64,000 nt of DNA, from positions 62,001 to 126,000 of the forward strand of contig CAIMLR010000047.1 of the NCBI GenBank assembly GCA_903842345.1. The letters are read 5' to 3'. The stretch comes from an uncultured Myxococcales bacterium (GTDB lineage: Bacteria; Myxococcota_A; UBA9042). Positions within the stretch are counted from its first letter, which is position 1, and each line of letters opens with the position of its first letter. The notes under the pieces are model-generated. The model did no database searches, was not told where the DNA came from, and worked only from the letters and a program-made list of their open reading frames with translations. The translations under genes and the position numbers were made by a program. Positions 33,374 to 41,123 of the stretch are shown piece after piece.

Positions 33374-34553
33374 GAACAACCAGCGGTTTCTTGCCGCCTT
33401 GTGCTGCGCCGCCTTCGCGGCGGCTTGCGGCGGCACGACGACTGCCACCGTCGGCGCTGCCGTGGACGACGCTGCTGGCGCCGGTGATGCCGAACTGACC
33501 GCGGATGCTGATGCGTTGGCGGTGGGCACGGACGCGACGGCTACCGAGGATGCCGATGCGGCAGCCCCCGGAACCGATGCCGTCGCCGATGCCGGAACGG
33601 ATGCGGCTGCGGGAACCGACGCGCTTGCCGATGTCGCGCCGGTTGACGCAACGGCGCCGGACACCGCGGGCGGGCCGATCGCTGACCCCAACGTGGACGG
33701 ACCGTACAAGTTTGCAGAATTGGATGACAAACCCAAGTTGGCCACGGGCGACACGGTCGCGATCCACTGCGCCTATCCGACCGGCGGACCGTCCGCTGGC
33801 CCCTATCCGGTCATCGTCGTCGCGCACGGCTTCCAACTGACGCCGGACAAGTACTACGGCTACGTGCGGCGCTTGGCGTCGTTTGGCTATGTCGCGATGA
33901 CCGTCGACTTTCCGACCAGCTTCTTTGGCAATGACAATCCGCAGGAAGCCAAGGATCTCGCGGCTGCGCTCGACTGGGCAGCCAACAAGGGCGGCGTCCT
34001 CGCCGGCAAAGTCGACGACAAGAACGCCGGCGTCTGCGGGCACTCGCTCGGCGGCAAGGTCGCCTTCCTCGCCACGACGATTGAGCCGCGCTTCAAGGCC
34101 GCCATCGGCCTGGATCCCGTCGACGGCGGCGGTCCAACCGGTTGCAATCCGCCGCAGTGTGTCGACGTGACGGACGCGATCGGCAAGCTCGCCATCCCGT
34201 CCGGCTTTGTTGGCGAGACGACCGATTCCTCAGGCGGCATGCAGCCCTGCGCGCCCAAGATGAACAACTTTGAGACGTTCTACACCGCTGTGCCGGGCCC
34301 GTCGTTCAAGGTCACCGTCAACGGCGCCAATCACATGAGCTTCCTCGACGACACCAACGGCTGCCTCGCGTGTGGCTTCTGCAACCCGGCTACGCTCTCG
34401 CAGGCCAAAGTGACCGACCTTTCGCGTTCGTACGTCGTGGCGTTCTTTGAGCGCAACCTGCGCGGCATCCAAGCGTACGACGACTACCTGACCGGTGCGA
34501 CGGCCCAGGCGCGCTACGTGACCACCGGCATGGCGACAATCGAGAGCAAGTAG
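33363..34553 (+). CDS. Alpha/beta-hydrolase lipoprotein with Asp/Ala stalk (dienelactone hydrolase/chlorophyllase-like)
   Basis: A 396-residue lipoprotein (A-A-A-C, Cys22) with a very long Asp/Ala/Thr stalk (25-103). The hydrolase domain has V-V-A-H-G-F (oxyanion region), nucleophile elbow G-H-S-L-G-G (Ser228) and a late N-H-M-S-F segment that supplies the catalytic His. This pattern resembles PET-hydrolase/chlorophyllase-like esterases. Extra cysteines near 250-256 and 338-345 suggest disulfides, fitting an extracellular enzyme. The start is a GTG at 33363 inside the end of the protease gene, so the two are probably coupled. Substrate unknown. Confidence 0.82.
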   Translation: MQNKNNQRFLAALCCAAFAAACGGTTTATVGAAVDDAAGAGDAELTADADALAVGTDATATEDADAAAPGTDAVADAGTDAAAGTDALADVAPVDATAPDTAGGPIADPNVDGPYKFAELDDKPKLATGDTVAIHCAYPTGGPSAGPYPVIVVAHGFQLTPDKYYGYVRRLASFGYVAMTVDFPTSFFGNDNPQEAKDLAAALDWAANKGGVLAGKVDDKNAGVCGHSLGGKVAFLATTIEPRFKAAIGLDPVDGGGPTGCNPPQCVDVTDAIGKLAIPSGFVGETTDSSGGMQPCAPKMNNFETFYTAVPGPSFKVTVNGANHMSFLDDTNGCLACGFCNPATLSQAKVTDLSRSYVVAFFERNLRGIQAYDDYLTGATAQARYVTTGMATIESK

Positions 34554-34559
34554 CCGCGC

Positions 34560-36104
34560 CTACGGGGCGACGGGCGCGCGCATCACCCACGTCACAAGGT
34601 GCAGCACGGACGCCAGCGGCAACGCCGAGGCCTCCAACCGCAGGCCATGCGTGTCGCGGCGGACGGCGGCCGACAGCGGCTCAAACCCCGCCAGCTTCTT
34701 CAGCCAGCCTTCGCCCGCCAGTTCCGCGGCATGCGGCGCCGTCGGCCGAAAGACCAGACCGAGCACGACATCGCCGTCGAGATTCGCCGTATCCGCCATC
34801 GGCTTGGGCTGGTGCAGCGCGCGTTCCGCTGCGGCAATGGACGGCGCCACGATGAGCGTATCCGCCACGCGCACGACGACAAGCGGCGGCGCCAGCAATT
34901 GCCAGCCCGCGTGCCCTGCGATTTGCGCCGCGCGGACCGGCTTGCCGCGCTGCACGCCTTGCTGCGCGAGGTGCGTCAGCGCGGCATCCGCCACGGCGCC
35001 ATCGCGCACGGCCAGCAACGCGAGCCACGGGACCGGCGTGTCCGCCGTCGCCGGCGCGCTCAGGTCCAGCGCCAGGACCGCTTGGCCCGACAGCGCGCGC
35101 TCCAGTTGCGTCCAGTCCAGCCCGGTCATCGCCAGCATGCCCAGCCGGGTGCTCGCCAGTCCCAGGCGCGCCTCCAGCCATTGCGGCGGCAGCCACGTCA
35201 TCAGGCCATCAAACAGCTCCTGCAGGTTCAGGGACACGCGCAGCGCCAGCACGCCATCGTCCGGCAGGTGATCGCTGAACTTCTGCTTGGGCGGCCCGTT
35301 GCCAAAGATCTGCCGCAGGGACTCAACGCCTTCACTGGATAGCACCAGGCGGCCAGCCACGCGCTCAGGCGCAATCACCAGCGCGAGCCCGCGCACACGC
35401 TGCGCGACATGCTCGAGGGTGGCGAGCTTGTTGCCCTCGAACTGCGGCTTCAGCAGGGCAAGCAGGCCGTCCGCGTGGGCATAGAACGCGGTGCGCGGCC
35501 CCGTGGGCATGTCGGCAAAAGCCGCGCGGAGCACGGGATCGCGGTCGAGCTTGGGACCTTCAGCCGCCGTCCAGGTCGCCGCCGGCGCCAGCGCGCTGGG
35601 CAGGGCGGCCACGGACCACTGGGCGAACGCCTGCCACTTCAGCGCATCCGCCTTGGCGAGCTTGGGCGGACCACCGGCGATCCAGAAGAACGGCGTCGGC
35701 ATCGCACCGGTCGCGCCGCGGGCATCCAGCGTCATTGCGAGGCCGCGCTCCGGGTCCATTCCGGCCTTTTGCCAATCCGCTGCGCTCCTCGGGTCAAAGC
35801 CAAGCGCCGCGCGCCGGACATCGGGCGACAGCAGCGGCGCCAGGTTGCGCTTTTCCTCGTCGGACAAGCCCGCAGCGGCGCGATCAAGCTCCTGCAACCA
35901 GCGATCAGGCGACTCCATCGCAATGAAGCCAACCGTGTCGTGCGCTGAAAGCTGTTCGGCGACGTGCGGCGTCTGTGGCGCGGAATGCCAGAGAAATGCC
36001 GCGATCGCTGCAATAATCGCGCCTGCGAGTGCGGCGAGCGCGACCTTGCGGCGGGGCTGTGTCGGACCTTTTCTGCGCGCCGGAACGTTCATCGTGCCTC
36101 CCAT
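34560..36104 (-). CDS. Membrane-anchored protein of unknown function (DUF3352-like)
   Basis: A 514-residue protein with a basic N-terminus (R-R-K, P-R-R-K), one membrane helix (about 20-40) and a large periplasmic region of alternating helices and strands. The opening of the exported part (A-H-D-T-V-G-F-I-A-M-E-S-P-D-R-W) resembles DUF3352 proteins of myxobacteria and cyanobacteria, whose role is unknown. GGAGG lies 5 bases before the ATG at 36104; a second ATG at 36092 also has a good site. It ends 6 bases from the convergent hydrolase gene. Confidence 0.68.
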   Translation of the reverse strand: MGGTMNVPARRKGPTQPRRKVALAALAGAIIAAIAAFLWHSAPQTPHVAEQLSAHDTVGFIAMESPDRWLQELDRAAAGLSDEEKRNLAPLLSPDVRRAALGFDPRSAADWQKAGMDPERGLAMTLDARGATGAMPTPFFWIAGGPPKLAKADALKWQAFAQWSVAALPSALAPAATWTAAEGPKLDRDPVLRAAFADMPTGPRTAFYAHADGLLALLKPQFEGNKLATLEHVAQRVRGLALVIAPERVAGRLVLSSEGVESLRQIFGNGPPKQKFSDHLPDDGVLALRVSLNLQELFDGLMTWLPPQWLEARLGLASTRLGMLAMTGLDWTQLERALSGQAVLALDLSAPATADTPVPWLALLAVRDGAVADAALTHLAQQGVQRGKPVRAAQIAGHAGWQLLAPPLVVVRVADTLIVAPSIAAAERALHQPKPMADTANLDGDVVLGLVFRPTAPHAAELAGEGWLKKLAGFEPLSAAVRRDTHGLRLEASALPLASVLHLVTWVMRAPVAP

Positions 36105-36211
36105 GGGTTCCTCCTAGCACTCCGGACGGCGTCGCGGCAAGCGCGGTGATTGGCGAACGCAGCAAACACAGCTAGTCTCCGCCTTGTGTGGGATCGCTTG
36201 TGGGAGGGGCT

Positions 36212-37279
36212 GTGTCGAGTTTTGACCAGAATCCGGATTTGCTGGAGCGCTACGCTGAGTTGCAGGGCGCCCGCATTCTCGTGGTCGACGACAACCAGTC
36301 GATACGCATCGTCGTGCGGCGTTACCTGCAGAAATGCGGCGTCCACATCACCGAGGCGAGCAACGGCGAGGAGGCTGTGGAAATGGCGCTGCGGGATCAG
36401 CCTGAGCTGATCCTGATGGACGTCGACATGCCGGTGATGAACGGCCTGACCGCCTGCCGGATTCTGCGCACGCACGCATCCACGCGGTTTACGCCGCTGA
36501 TCTTTCTGACGGGCCGCGATGACGAGGAGCGCCACATTGAGGCGCTGTCGGTCGGCGGCGACGACTTCATGCCCAAGCCGTTCACGCCGCCGGTGCTCGT
36601 CGCGCGGATTGCCAATCTTGTGCACCGGCACCGCGCGGAGCGGGAAGTCGACCGCTTGCTGCGGCTTGTGCGCCAGTACGTTTCCCAGCCGGTGCGGGAA
36701 GGTCGGGCGTCGGCTGAAATCGAGACGGTAGAGGCGACGATCCTGTTCTCCGATCTGCGCGGATTCACGGCGACGAGCCTGCACGAAGATCCGACGATGG
36801 TCTTTCGCGCCATCAGCGCCGTACTCGCCACCCAGACGGAAATGGTCGTGCGCCACGGCGGCTACGTCGACAAGTTCAGCGGCGACGGCATGCTCGCGGT
36901 CTTCGAGGGTCCCAACAACGCTGCGGAAGCCTGCCGCGCGGCCCAGGAAATCGTCGCCTGGGCGAGCACGTTCGAGGGCATCTCGTTCTGGAGCCCGCCG
37001 CCCATCGGCATCGGCATTCACTACGGCATGTTCCTCCGCGGCGATCTCGGCGGGGACAGCCAGCGCGAGTACACCGTCATTGGCAGCACGGTGAACATCG
37101 CGGCGCGCTTGTGCGGCGTTGCCAAAGCCTTGGAAGTCATCGTGTCTGACGCCGTGCGCGAGCGCTTCATCGGCGATTTGCACTGCGGCGAACCCGAGTA
37201 CGTCAACCTCAAAGGCCTCTCCGATCAAGCGCGCATCTACCGGCTCGCGGGCGAAGGCGCGGTCGGCAGCGCGACCTGA
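36212..37279 (+). CDS. Response regulator--class III nucleotide cyclase fusion
   Basis: A 355-residue cytoplasmic protein. Residues 20-140 form a receiver domain with acidic pocket V-D-D (25-27), phosphoacceptor Asp70 and a conserved Lys in M-P-K-P-F. Residues 170-350 form a class III adenylate/guanylate cyclase domain with metal ligands Asp181 (F-S-D-L-R-G-F) and Asp225 (S-G-D-G-M), Lys221 for the purine, and V-N-I-A-A-R-L supplying the transition-state Asn and Arg. It should make cAMP when phosphorylated. GTG at 36212 was chosen because GGGAGGGG stands just ahead. No histidine kinase is nearby. Its end overlaps the convergent gene by 43 bases. Confidence 0.9.
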   Translation: MSSFDQNPDLLERYAELQGARILVVDDNQSIRIVVRRYLQKCGVHITEASNGEEAVEMALRDQPELILMDVDMPVMNGLTACRILRTHASTRFTPLIFLTGRDDEERHIEALSVGGDDFMPKPFTPPVLVARIANLVHRHRAEREVDRLLRLVRQYVSQPVREGRASAEIETVEATILFSDLRGFTATSLHEDPTMVFRAISAVLATQTEMVVRHGGYVDKFSGDGMLAVFEGPNNAAEACRAAQEIVAWASTFEGISFWSPPPIGIGIHYGMFLRGDLGGDSQREYTVIGSTVNIAARLCGVAKALEVIVSDAVRERFIGDLHCGEPEYVNLKGLSDQARIYRLAGEGAVGSAT

Positions 37280-38274
37280 CACTGCGCGTGCCAAATCACC
37301 GGCAGCGCCATGTCCGAGAGCATCCAGAGCCCGCCGTCCGCCGCCCAACCCACCGCCTCGCCGTGCGGCTCATCGGGCTGCGGCCATCTCCGCCACGCGA
37401 CGCGCGTCAGACCCGCGCGGGCCAGATCCGCCGGACCAGCCAGCAGTTCGCCGATGTCCGCGACCAACACGCGGCCGTAGGTTCGCAGCGCCAGCGTCTT
37501 GCCGTTCGGGTGCAAGTCCGCCGCCGTCACGCGCAGCGCCTCGCCGTGATCCGCCAGCTCATCGCGCAGATTCAGCGTGCCGAGCAGCTCCACAAGCGGC
37601 TTGTCGCCCAGCGTGACGCGATAGACGTTGGATGTCGCGTCGTTGCGCTTGCTGAACAGAAGGACCCGCGTGTCCGGAAGCACCGCCATCGCCTCGATGT
37701 CCTCAGGGCCGTTGGGCAGCGCAAACGTGAAGATCTCGACCTCGCCCTTGACCTTCAGCGTCTCGTCCTCGCCGGGCGCGGGCAGGGCGTGCGGCTCTGG
37801 CCAGCGCAGGATGTGGAGTTCAGTGCGGTCGCTGTGATTGTCGCCCGTGTCCGCGAGGTAGAGGCAGGAGGCCGCCTGCGCGCTGCCGACCGTGCCGCAC
37901 GGGCCGATGGCGATGTCCTCCCAGTCCGTGCTTGGCACCTTCTTGAGCTTCCACGACGCCAGGCGCTTGCCGTTTGGCGCGATGGCGTAGACGCGCGCCT
38001 TGTTGCCGCTGTCGTTGTGCACCCACAGCACGTCGGGCAGCCGCCGGCTCGCCGCCACGCCGCTCAACTCCGCCAGCGCCGCATCCGTCGCCCGACCTGC
38101 CATCGCGACCTGCACGCTGGCGCACGGCGGCGCGAAGGTCAGCACCGGCGCGCTCGCACCCAAGGCGTGCGGCTCCGGCTGCGCGGCCGATTTATCCTTG
38201 GAATGGGCGTTCCTGCAGCCGGTCATCACGACCAACTGCGCCATCCATATCCACACTGCCAGATTCCGTCGCAT
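37237..38274 (-). CDS. Putative lipoprotein with WD-like/propeller features
   Basis: A 345-residue lipoprotein (lipobox M-T-G-C, Cys20). Near residue 75 it has L-W-V-H-N-D-S-G-N-K-A-R-V-Y-A-I and later D-W-E-D-I-A-I-G-P, a pair of motifs shared by a widespread family of secreted propeller-like proteins of unknown role; L-Y-L-A-D-T-G-D-N-H also suggests propeller blades. Disulfides are possible between cysteines near 49, 124, 135. GGAGG lies 7 bases before the ATG at 38274. The stop codon is inside the last 43 bases of the cyclase gene, an unusual tail-to-tail overlap. Confidence 0.72.
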   Translation of the reverse strand: MRRNLAVWIWMAQLVVMTGCRNAHSKDKSAAQPEPHALGASAPVLTFAPPCASVQVAMAGRATDAALAELSGVAASRRLPDVLWVHNDSGNKARVYAIAPNGKRLASWKLKKVPSTDWEDIAIGPCGTVGSAQAASCLYLADTGDNHSDRTELHILRWPEPHALPAPGEDETLKVKGEVEIFTFALPNGPEDIEAMAVLPDTRVLLFSKRNDATSNVYRVTLGDKPLVELLGTLNLRDELADHGEALRVTAADLHPNGKTLALRTYGRVLVADIGELLAGPADLARAGLTRVAWRRWPQPDEPHGEAVGWAADGGLWMLSDMALPVIWHAQCQVALPTAPSPASR

Positions 38275-38409
38275 GCCCGTGCCTCCGCTCGCCTGCCGCA
38301 AGCTTAGGCGCTCGCACGCGCGTGTCTACTGCCTCTCGTCCTGCGTTCAGGCTTGTGGCAGACTCCGGGCCCGGAGGCGCCCCTGCTGCAGCAATACCAC
38401 CGAAAGCTG

Positions 38410-40995
38410 ATGCTCGCGCTCCTTACCGCCTGGGCGCTGCCGGCTTTTGCCCAGGATGCGGAGGTCACGCCGCCCGAACTGCGGCATTTTGAGTCCGCGG
38501 CATGGCCCGTCGGCGAGCCGCACGCGCTGACCGCCGTTGTGCTGGAACTGCAAATCGACGCGTCAGGCCATGTCGCAGGCCTGACCGTGGTGGAGAGCGC
38601 GGGCGGCCAATTTGACCAAGCGGCGATGGCCGCGGCGCGCAAGCTGACGTTTCGGCCGGCGCTGCAGGGTGACAAGGCGGTGCCGGTGCGCATCCGCTTT
38701 CGCTACGGATTTGATCCGGACACCGATCACCGGCCGGTGGCGCCGTCGCTGGGGCGCTACGATCGCCGCGACGCGGAGCTCTCGCCGGCGGGCTTTGCGA
38801 GTGTCTCAGGACGCGTTCTGGAGCGCGGTACCGGGCGGCCGATTGCCGGCGCTCTCCTCGTCGCCCACGGTCCCAAGGGCGCGCGCGACGTTGAGCTGGT
38901 CAGCGACGGCGATGGTCGTTTCCGCTCCGGGCTGCTCGGGCCAGGATCGTGGACGTTGCAGCTGCCGGCGGGCGAGCACGAAGGTCAGACGCGCAAGCTG
39001 GAGGTCAAGGACGGCGAGACGGCCGAGCTGATTTTGCGCCTGCAGCGGGTTTCGGACGTGTATCGCGCGTCAGCCGAAGCGCCGCCCGCGCCCGGGGAGA
39101 TGACCCGGCGCTCGCTTTCCGCCGACGAAATCCAGAAAGTGCCGGGCGTCTATGGCGACGCGCTGAAGGTGGTCCAGAACCTGCCAGGCGTGTCGCGACC
39201 CGCGCCGCTGTCCGGCGACATCGTGGTTCGCGGCTCCGCGCCGTCGGAGACGCTGCTGGCGATTGAGGGCGTGCGCGTGCCCATCATTTACCATTTTGGC
39301 GGCCTGTATTCGGTCGTCAATACGGACATTCTGGAAGCGGTGGATTTCCTGCCGGGCGGGTATCCGGTCTCCTGGGGGCGGCAGCTGGGCGGTGTGCTCA
39401 ACGCGCGGCTGCGCACGCCGACGGACCAGCCGCGCTGGCACGGGTACCTCGAGGCCAACGCGTTCCACGTCGGGCTGTACCTGGAAGCGCCGCTTGGCCC
39501 GGACACGTCGCTGTCGATCGCCGGTCGTCGTTCACACATTGACGTGCTTCTGCCGTTGGTTCTTGGGCTTGTGGCGCCAAGCTCAAACATTCCATTCACA
39601 ATTGCCCCGCGATATTACGATTATCAGGTGAAATTCGATCACCGGTTCAGCAAACACACCTCGATGACCGTGCTTGGCTTGGGCTCGGACGACGCGCTCG
39701 CGCTGATCTCCAAGGATCCCATCGACGGCGTCGATCCCAATACGGCGGGCAAAATCTCCAGCGTCACCCGCTTCGCCGGCGGCATCGGGATCCTGCGTCA
39801 CGACGGCGGCGCGTGGACGTCCAAGACCACGCTGGGCGGTATCTGGGCGGAGTCGGACACGGCGATCGCCAAGCTCGTGCGGTTCAACCTGCAGGCGATG
39901 CAGCTGTCGCTCCGCCAGGACTTCACGTTCGGCAAAGGTCCGGTGCAACTGCGGACCGGCGCGGACGTGGAGCATCAACAGCTGTGGTTTGACGCCTATG
40001 CGCCGCTGGGGCGGACGACCGAGGAAGGCCCGGCGACGGACGGCTCCGCGGCGAACCAGGTCAGCACCTACATCAAGGACAAACTGCCGATGTTCTCCCC
40101 GGCGGCGTGGTTTGACATGGTGTGGAAGCCCGATGAGAAGTGGGAAATCGTGCCCGGCGTGCGGCTGGACGGCTATGTCGGCAATGCGTCGGACGTGACG
40201 CTGCTCCCGCGCTTCAATGTGCGGCGCAAGCTCAACGACCAGTGGCTGCTCAAAGCAGCGACCGGGATGACGTCGCAGCGGCCGCAGGTGTTCCAGATCG
40301 TCAACACGTTTGGCAATCCGTACCTGACGAGCCACAAGGCCTGGGAAATCGCGGTGGGCGCGGAGTGGGCGCCGACGAGCGCGGATACGGTCGACGTGCA
40401 GTTTTTTCACAAGCGGCTCTGGAACCTGACGGTGCTGGCGCCGGGGCTGTTCCCGACGGTGCCGTACGTCAACGGTGGGACGGGACAAGTCGTCGGCATG
40501 GAGCTGATGCTGCGCCACAAGATGTCTGGACGGTGGTTTGGCTGGCTGGCGTATACGCTCCAGCATGCGACGCGCGCGGATGGCCCGGGGCAGCCCGATC
40601 GGCTGTTCGATTGGGACCAGACGCACATCCTGACGACGGTGGCGAACTACAAGATCGGCGCGGGCTGGGAGATCGGCGGGCGGTTCCGGCTGGTGAGCGG
40701 CAATCCGTACACGCCGGTGGGCACGGCGATCTGGGATGAAAAGAGCGATTCCTGGAACGCCGTCGCGTCCAATTGCGTCAACTGCGCGCGCCTCCCGGCG
40801 TTTCACCAACTGGACGTGCGCATCGACAAGCGATTCACCTTCGACAGTTGGATGCTCAACGTCTACCTGGACGTGCAGAACGTCTACAACTACCGCAGCC
40901 CGGAAGACGTGACCTACAACTACAACTACACGCAGAGCATGTGGTTTTCCGGGCTGCCGATCATCCCTTCGCTCGGCGTGAAGGGCGAGTTCTGA
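38410..40995 (+). CDS. TonB-dependent receptor with N-terminal TonB domain
   Basis: An 861-residue outer-membrane protein. After the signal peptide, residues 17-101 form a TonB C-terminal domain (P-P-E-L, L-E-L-Q-I-D-A-S-G-H-V, F-D-Q-A-A-M-A-A-A-R-K-L-T-F-R-P-A). Residues 128-215 are a carboxypeptidase-regulatory-like beta domain (V-S-G-R-V-L-E-R-G-T-G-R-P-I-A-G-A), then a plug domain (about 225-345, D-I-V-V-R-G) and a 22-strand-type barrel to the C-terminus. TonB-dependent receptors import siderophores, vitamins or glycans; substrate is not visible. The energy-transducing domain on the receptor itself is unusual. GAAAG precedes the ATG at 38410. It is a single gene with no nearby exbBD. Confidence 0.88.
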   Translation: MLALLTAWALPAFAQDAEVTPPELRHFESAAWPVGEPHALTAVVLELQIDASGHVAGLTVVESAGGQFDQAAMAAARKLTFRPALQGDKAVPVRIRFRYGFDPDTDHRPVAPSLGRYDRRDAELSPAGFASVSGRVLERGTGRPIAGALLVAHGPKGARDVELVSDGDGRFRSGLLGPGSWTLQLPAGEHEGQTRKLEVKDGETAELILRLQRVSDVYRASAEAPPAPGEMTRRSLSADEIQKVPGVYGDALKVVQNLPGVSRPAPLSGDIVVRGSAPSETLLAIEGVRVPIIYHFGGLYSVVNTDILEAVDFLPGGYPVSWGRQLGGVLNARLRTPTDQPRWHGYLEANAFHVGLYLEAPLGPDTSLSIAGRRSHIDVLLPLVLGLVAPSSNIPFTIAPRYYDYQVKFDHRFSKHTSMTVLGLGSDDALALISKDPIDGVDPNTAGKISSVTRFAGGIGILRHDGGAWTSKTTLGGIWAESDTAIAKLVRFNLQAMQLSLRQDFTFGKGPVQLRTGADVEHQQLWFDAYAPLGRTTEEGPATDGSAANQVSTYIKDKLPMFSPAAWFDMVWKPDEKWEIVPGVRLDGYVGNASDVTLLPRFNVRRKLNDQWLLKAATGMTSQRPQVFQIVNTFGNPYLTSHKAWEIAVGAEWAPTSADTVDVQFFHKRLWNLTVLAPGLFPTVPYVNGGTGQVVGMELMLRHKMSGRWFGWLAYTLQHATRADGPGQPDRLFDWDQTHILTTVANYKIGAGWEIGGRFRLVSGNPYTPVGTAIWDEKSDSWNAVASNCVNCARLPAFHQLDVRIDKRFTFDSWMLNVYLDVQNVYNYRSPEDVTYNYNYTQSMWFSGLPIIPSLGVKGEF

Positions 40996-41082
40996 GCGGA
41001 CGGGGCGGTGCGCGCGCCGCGTGTGTGACATTTTTTCGCGGGCCGCGGCAAAAGTCGGCAGGACGCGAACACTCACCCGCGT

Positions 41083-41105
41083 CCCACCCGCGTTGACGGG
41101 GTGGG
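41083..41105. terminator. Possible stem-loop between convergent genes
   Basis: CCCACCC (41083-41089) and GGGTGGG (41099-41105) form a 7-bp GC-rich stem with a 9-base loop in the 128-base gap between the convergent receptor and AgmX-like genes. No T-run follows on either strand, so intrinsic termination is doubtful; the gap holds nothing else I can name. Confidence 0.3.
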
Positions 41106-41123
41106 CGACCCAAGCGCAGCCGC

